A stretch of DNA of 7,210 bases from an uncultured Bacteroidota bacterium (GTDB taxonomy: Bacteria; Bacteroidota; Bacteroidia; Chitinophagales; Saprospiraceae), in contig CALEYM010000686.1 of assembly GCA_937926185.1 (NCBI GenBank), forward strand, positions 1 to 7,210, given 5' to 3'. Every line of letters begins with the position of its first letter. Within the stretch, counting starts at the first letter, position 1. A program made the position numbers and the translations under genes. Below, in pieces: positions 5,323 to 7,210 of this stretch. The notes beneath the pieces are model-generated. The model did not search any database. It had not been told where the DNA came from and was given only the letters and a program-made list of their open reading frames with translations.

Positions 5323-6347
5323 GCCTGCTTGTGCTGAAACCGGGACTGCTGGATACGATCCAGGATCGTGGCCGATTCGGCCATGCACATCTCGGCATCA
5401 ATCCCACCGGTGTAATGGATATCATCGCCATGAGCGTTTCCAATCTGTTGGTTGGCAACGAACCGGATGAAGCGGTACTGGAGATGCACTTTCCGGCGCC
5501 ACGCCTGCGCTTCGAGTCGGCCGCTTTTTTTGCCCTGGCGGGTGCGGACTTCGATGCACGGTTGGACGGGCAGGCCGTACCGGCGCATACCCCGGTAGTG
5601 GTCGCTGCCGGCGCCGTTCTGGAATTTTTGAAGTCGTTGTCGGGCGCCCGCTGCTACCTGGCTGTTTCAGGCGGATTTGAGATGGAACCCTGGTTGGCCA
5701 GCCGGAGCACAAACCTGGCTGTTCAGGCAGGCGGTTTCCATGGACGGGCCCTGCAAACGGACGACGTGCTGCCTTTTCGCCGGGCGACAGATTACGGCGA
5801 TATTTTAAAGGGTAAAAAGGTAATTGTATTTCCGTGGAAAGCTGACGTTAGGGGATTGTACCCCGGTGATGAAACGCTGCGGTTTTTTCCGGGAGCGGAA
5901 TACGAATGGTTAACACCCGAATCGAAAGAACGGCTGGTAACAACCCACTGGAAAATAACCCGGCAAAGCGACCGCATGGGGTACCGTGTTGAAGGCCCCG
6001 CGTTGGCCCGGAACGAAGCGGTGGAACTGGTTTCTTCCGCCGTTGTGCCCGGCACGATTCAACTTTTACCCAACGGGCAGTTTATCATCCTCATGGCCGA
6101 TTGCCAGACAACCGGCGGTTATCCGCGTATCGGACATGTTATCGGCACCGATTTGCCGGGGTTGGCGCAGATGCGGGCAGGGGATTCGTTTGGGTTGCAA
6201 AAAGTGGATTTGCAGGCTGCAGTGGCAGCGAAAGCCGGGCAAAAGTTGGGATTGCTGCGAATGAGATACGGGAGTTATTTCATGCAAATTAGCAGTGTCA
6301 AAATACTTCCAATACACCAAAATAAGGGTCTATGGCGAACTCATTAA
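5319..6347 (+). CDS. pxpC: 5-oxoprolinase subunit C (PxpC/KipA family), with an aberrant C-terminal tail
   Basis: This 342-residue protein of the AHS2/biotin-dependent carboxyltransferase-like family is the partner of PxpB in 5-oxoproline hydrolysis. Motifs: LLDTIQDRGRFG (10-21), FFALAGADFDARLDG (70-84), YLAVSGGF (113-120), QSDRMGYRVEGP (216-227), and ADCQTTGGYPRIG with DLPGLAQMRAGD (260-289). The GTG start at 5319 overlaps the pxpB TGA by 4 bp. The family usually ends some 25-35 residues after the AQxRxGD motif. Here the frame goes on for about 53, and residues 327-342 are read from the opposite strand of the broken toxin gene. GC content drops from near residue 305. The tail after about residue 316 (YGSYFMQISSVKILPIHQ and onward) is therefore probably not native but acquired when foreign DNA joined. 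The conserved core is intact. No pxpA follows. Confidence 0.92.
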   Translation: MSLLVLKPGLLDTIQDRGRFGHAHLGINPTGVMDIIAMSVSNLLVGNEPDEAVLEMHFPAPRLRFESAAFFALAGADFDARLDGQAVPAHTPVVVAAGAVLEFLKSLSGARCYLAVSGGFEMEPWLASRSTNLAVQAGGFHGRALQTDDVLPFRRATDYGDILKGKKVIVFPWKADVRGLYPGDETLRFFPGAEYEWLTPESKERLVTTHWKITRQSDRMGYRVEGPALARNEAVELVSSAVVPGTIQLLPNGQFIILMADCQTTGGYPRIGHVIGTDLPGLAQMRAGDSFGLQKVDLQAAVAAKAGQKLGLLRMRYGSYFMQISSVKILPIHQNKGLWRTH

Positions 6348-6638
6348 TTTCAGCTGCTTTTTGAATTAGTATCGCGGCAAGATGACTGGTCCGCTGATTC
6401 CCCAAACGTAACATAATTACTTTCGGTGGATATCCCTTGGCTAACAACAAGTTAAAAAAGTCTTCATCATTAGTTTAGTAATGATAATAAAGTCATTAGC
6501 CTTCGCCCAATTCCAAATCGCGGTATCAGATGCGGGGATGGACAACCCGGTCTTATTGACATGCCTGATTTCTGGAAATGTTGGCTCAAGAAACCGCACC
6601 AGCCGCCAGGAAAGGTTAGCATCCAGTAACAACTTCAT
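6298..6638 (-). pseudogene. Frameshifted DUF5615 PIN-like toxin gene
   Basis: Starting at ATG 6638-6636 the frame reads MKLLLDANLSWRLVRFLEPT and continues to ANDFIIIT (residue 54), which is the N-terminal half of a DUF5615 PIN-like nuclease (toxin partner of DUF433 antitoxins). It then goes out of frame and stops after residue 65 at 6441. Another frame continues the family sequence exactly: NDEDFFNLLLAKGYPPKV, LRLGNQRTSHLAAILI and so on to YFGVLEVF, stop TGA at 6300-6298. The cause is visible: the bases TTAGT occur twice in tandem (6470-6474, 6475-6479). Removing one copy restores an intact 111-residue protein, the normal family length. The frameshift removes the acidic NDEDF cluster expected to complete the PIN-like active site, so the 65-residue product should be inactive. 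The start overlaps the DUF433 stop by 4 bp. Confidence 0.88.
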
Positions 6639-6865
6639 GCGGCTGCCATTAGCTTAGTAATGTTTTCACGCTCGGCAGCAAAAGCTAATGCTGCAAGAAT
6701 ATCCTCCCGTTTAAGTTCCGGAAAGTCTTCCAAAATTTCTTCAAAAGACGCATCGCTGGCCAACCATCCTAAAATATCGGCTACGGAAATACGGGTACCT
6801 TTTATACAGGGTTTTCCAAAACGAATATTTGGATCAATGCTGATGTGCTCCCGAAAATGCTCCAT
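6635..6865 (-). CDS. DUF433 antitoxin-like protein
   Basis: This small 76-residue protein of the DUF433 family (VapB-like antitoxins paired with DUF5615 PIN-like toxins) reads MEHFREHISIDPNIRFGKPC, then IKGTRISVADILGWLASDAS and EEILEDFPELKREDILAALA. The family hallmark is the PxIxxGKPCIKGTRISV block at residues 11-28, followed by a helix-turn-helix-like part. I chose ATG 6865; the TTG further up (6886) falls inside a predicted promoter -7 box. The stop overlaps the toxin start in an ATGA, the common arrangement for antitoxin-first modules. Such antitoxins bind the toxin and often repress their own promoter. Here the antitoxin is intact while its partner is broken. GC is distinctly lower than in the pxp genes, fitting horizontal arrival. 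Confidence 0.9.
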   Translation of the reverse strand: MEHFREHISIDPNIRFGKPCIKGTRISVADILGWLASDASFEEILEDFPELKREDILAALAFAAERENITKLMAAA

Positions 6866-6883
6866 ATGAAGGAATTTTGCTGG

Positions 6884-6891
6884 CAAAAATA
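6884..6891 (-). promoter_or_regulatory. Possible -7 box for the DUF433/DUF5615 module
   Basis: On the minus strand bases 6891-6884 read TATTTTTG, an exact TAnnTTTG match 18 bases before the ATG at 6865. It implies a very short leader (about 10-13 nt). No TTTG is found at the usual 18-21 base distance; the nearest (6907-6904) is only 12 bases away, so the promoter is incomplete by consensus. Confidence 0.4.
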
Positions 6892-6943
6892 AGGGTTTTA
6901 CGTCAAAAATTGTAGTTCATGAACAGAATCAACATTATAAGCC

Positions 6944-7201
6944 CTACTCTTCCAAGTACTTCCGCACCGCCTTAACGGCTTCTTCTATTCGACTTGCATC
7001 GCTCCCTCCTCCCGTAGCAAAGAATATTTGTCCTCCACCTCCACCCTTAAAATAGGTCTTGGCAATTTCTCCTGATATGGTTTTGGCATTGAGCCCTTTT
7101 TCTTGAACCAGATTTTCGCTAATTCTAATAGCAAGATGGGGCTTTTCATCCAAAGAACTGGTGGTAAAAGCTACGACCGCATTTCCTAATTCGCGTTCGA
7201 G
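6944..7201 (-). CDS. alaS: Alanyl-tRNA synthetase C-terminal fragment, interrupted by an in-frame stop at the window edge
   Basis: Read leftward from 7201, the frame gives 85 residues beginning LERELGNAVVAFTTSSLDEK and including HLAIRISENLV, KGLNAKTISGEIAKTYF and the glycine run GGGGGQIFFATGGGSD, ending KYLEE at TAG 6946-6944. This is the end of the DHHA1 domain of alanyl-tRNA synthetase (usual form GGGGGQPFFATAGG near the C-terminus of an approximately 870-residue enzyme). The residues before the first possible start (TTG 7153) also look like AlaRS, so the fragment is not a small independent gene. The frame meets TAA at 7204-7202, leaving only two codons to the edge. Either this is a remnant of a broken or duplicated alaS, or the last bases are a cloning or assembly artefact and the gene continues beyond the window. 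GC is low, like the neighbouring toxin module. Confidence 0.8.
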   Translation of the reverse strand, partial: LERELGNAVVAFTTSSLDEKPHLAIRISENLVQEKGLNAKTISGEIAKTYFKGGGGGQIFFATGGGSDASRIEEAVKAVRKYLEE

Positions 7202-7210
7202 TTAGATCGG

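Noticed and set aside
6660..6869. Plus-strand 69-codon frame opposite the DUF433 gene
   Set aside because: It is a shadow of the DUF433 coding sequence, with a Ser/Arg/Lys-rich translation and no recognisable features.
6944..7153. Independent 69-residue gene starting at TTG 7153
   Set aside because: Residues encoded upstream of that TTG (LERELGNAVVAFTTSS) continue the AlaRS pattern, so this is part of a longer gene and not a short one.

Overview
The window looks like chromosomal DNA of a member of the Bacteroidota, perhaps near the Saprospiria/Chitinophagia, although rank below phylum is a guess. The evidence is Bacteroidota-type promoter elements (-7 box TAnnTTTG, -33 box TTG/TTTG), start sites without Shine-Dalgarno sequences, an exported DUF2911 protein, and Bacteroidota-like ScpA and tetrapyrrole-methylase-fold sequences. 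GC is high (roughly 60% in lines I counted) up to about position 6240 and falls to roughly 35-47% from there to the end. The last ~950 bases therefore differ in character from the rest.

Left part, 1-2323: the first 182 codons of a sugar phosphate isomerase/epimerase-like TIM-barrel protein run off the left edge on the minus strand. Behind it, also on the minus strand, is scpA (chromosome condensation/segregation). scpA is flanked by two different short tandem arrays: a 10-bp array overlapping its stop codon and a compound 9-bp array just upstream of its start. A short RsmI-related SAM-dependent methyltransferase is transcribed divergently from scpA.

Middle part, 2383-4603: a MarR-family regulator has a clear promoter and a perfect 14-bp palindrome overlapping its own start codon. 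A nearly identical palindrome lies in front of the next gene, which encodes a small secreted NTF2-like (lumazine-binding-like) protein. This suggests that the regulator controls both itself and its neighbour. An 18-bp-arm inverted repeat followed by a T-rich stretch then precedes an exported DUF2911 protein with a TPR-like C-terminus and a well-formed promoter.

Right part, 4615-6347: pxpB and pxpC overlap by 4 bp and encode two of the three subunits of 5-oxoprolinase. pxpA is not in the window. They start 11 bp after the DUF2911 gene and may share its transcript.

Right edge, 6298-7210, low GC, minus strand: a DUF433 antitoxin-like gene overlaps by 4 bp a DUF5615 PIN-like toxin gene that is frameshifted by a 5-bp tandem duplication. 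Before them lies the C-terminal end of an alanyl-tRNA synthetase with an in-frame stop nine bases from the window edge. pxpC runs convergently into the 3' end of the broken toxin gene, so its last ~16 residues are read from antisense toxin DNA.

I see no clearly new multi-gene system. The best leads are the MarR/NTF2-like regulatory pair with matched operators, the freshly broken toxin of the DUF433/DUF5615 pair, and the composition junction at the end of pxpC.
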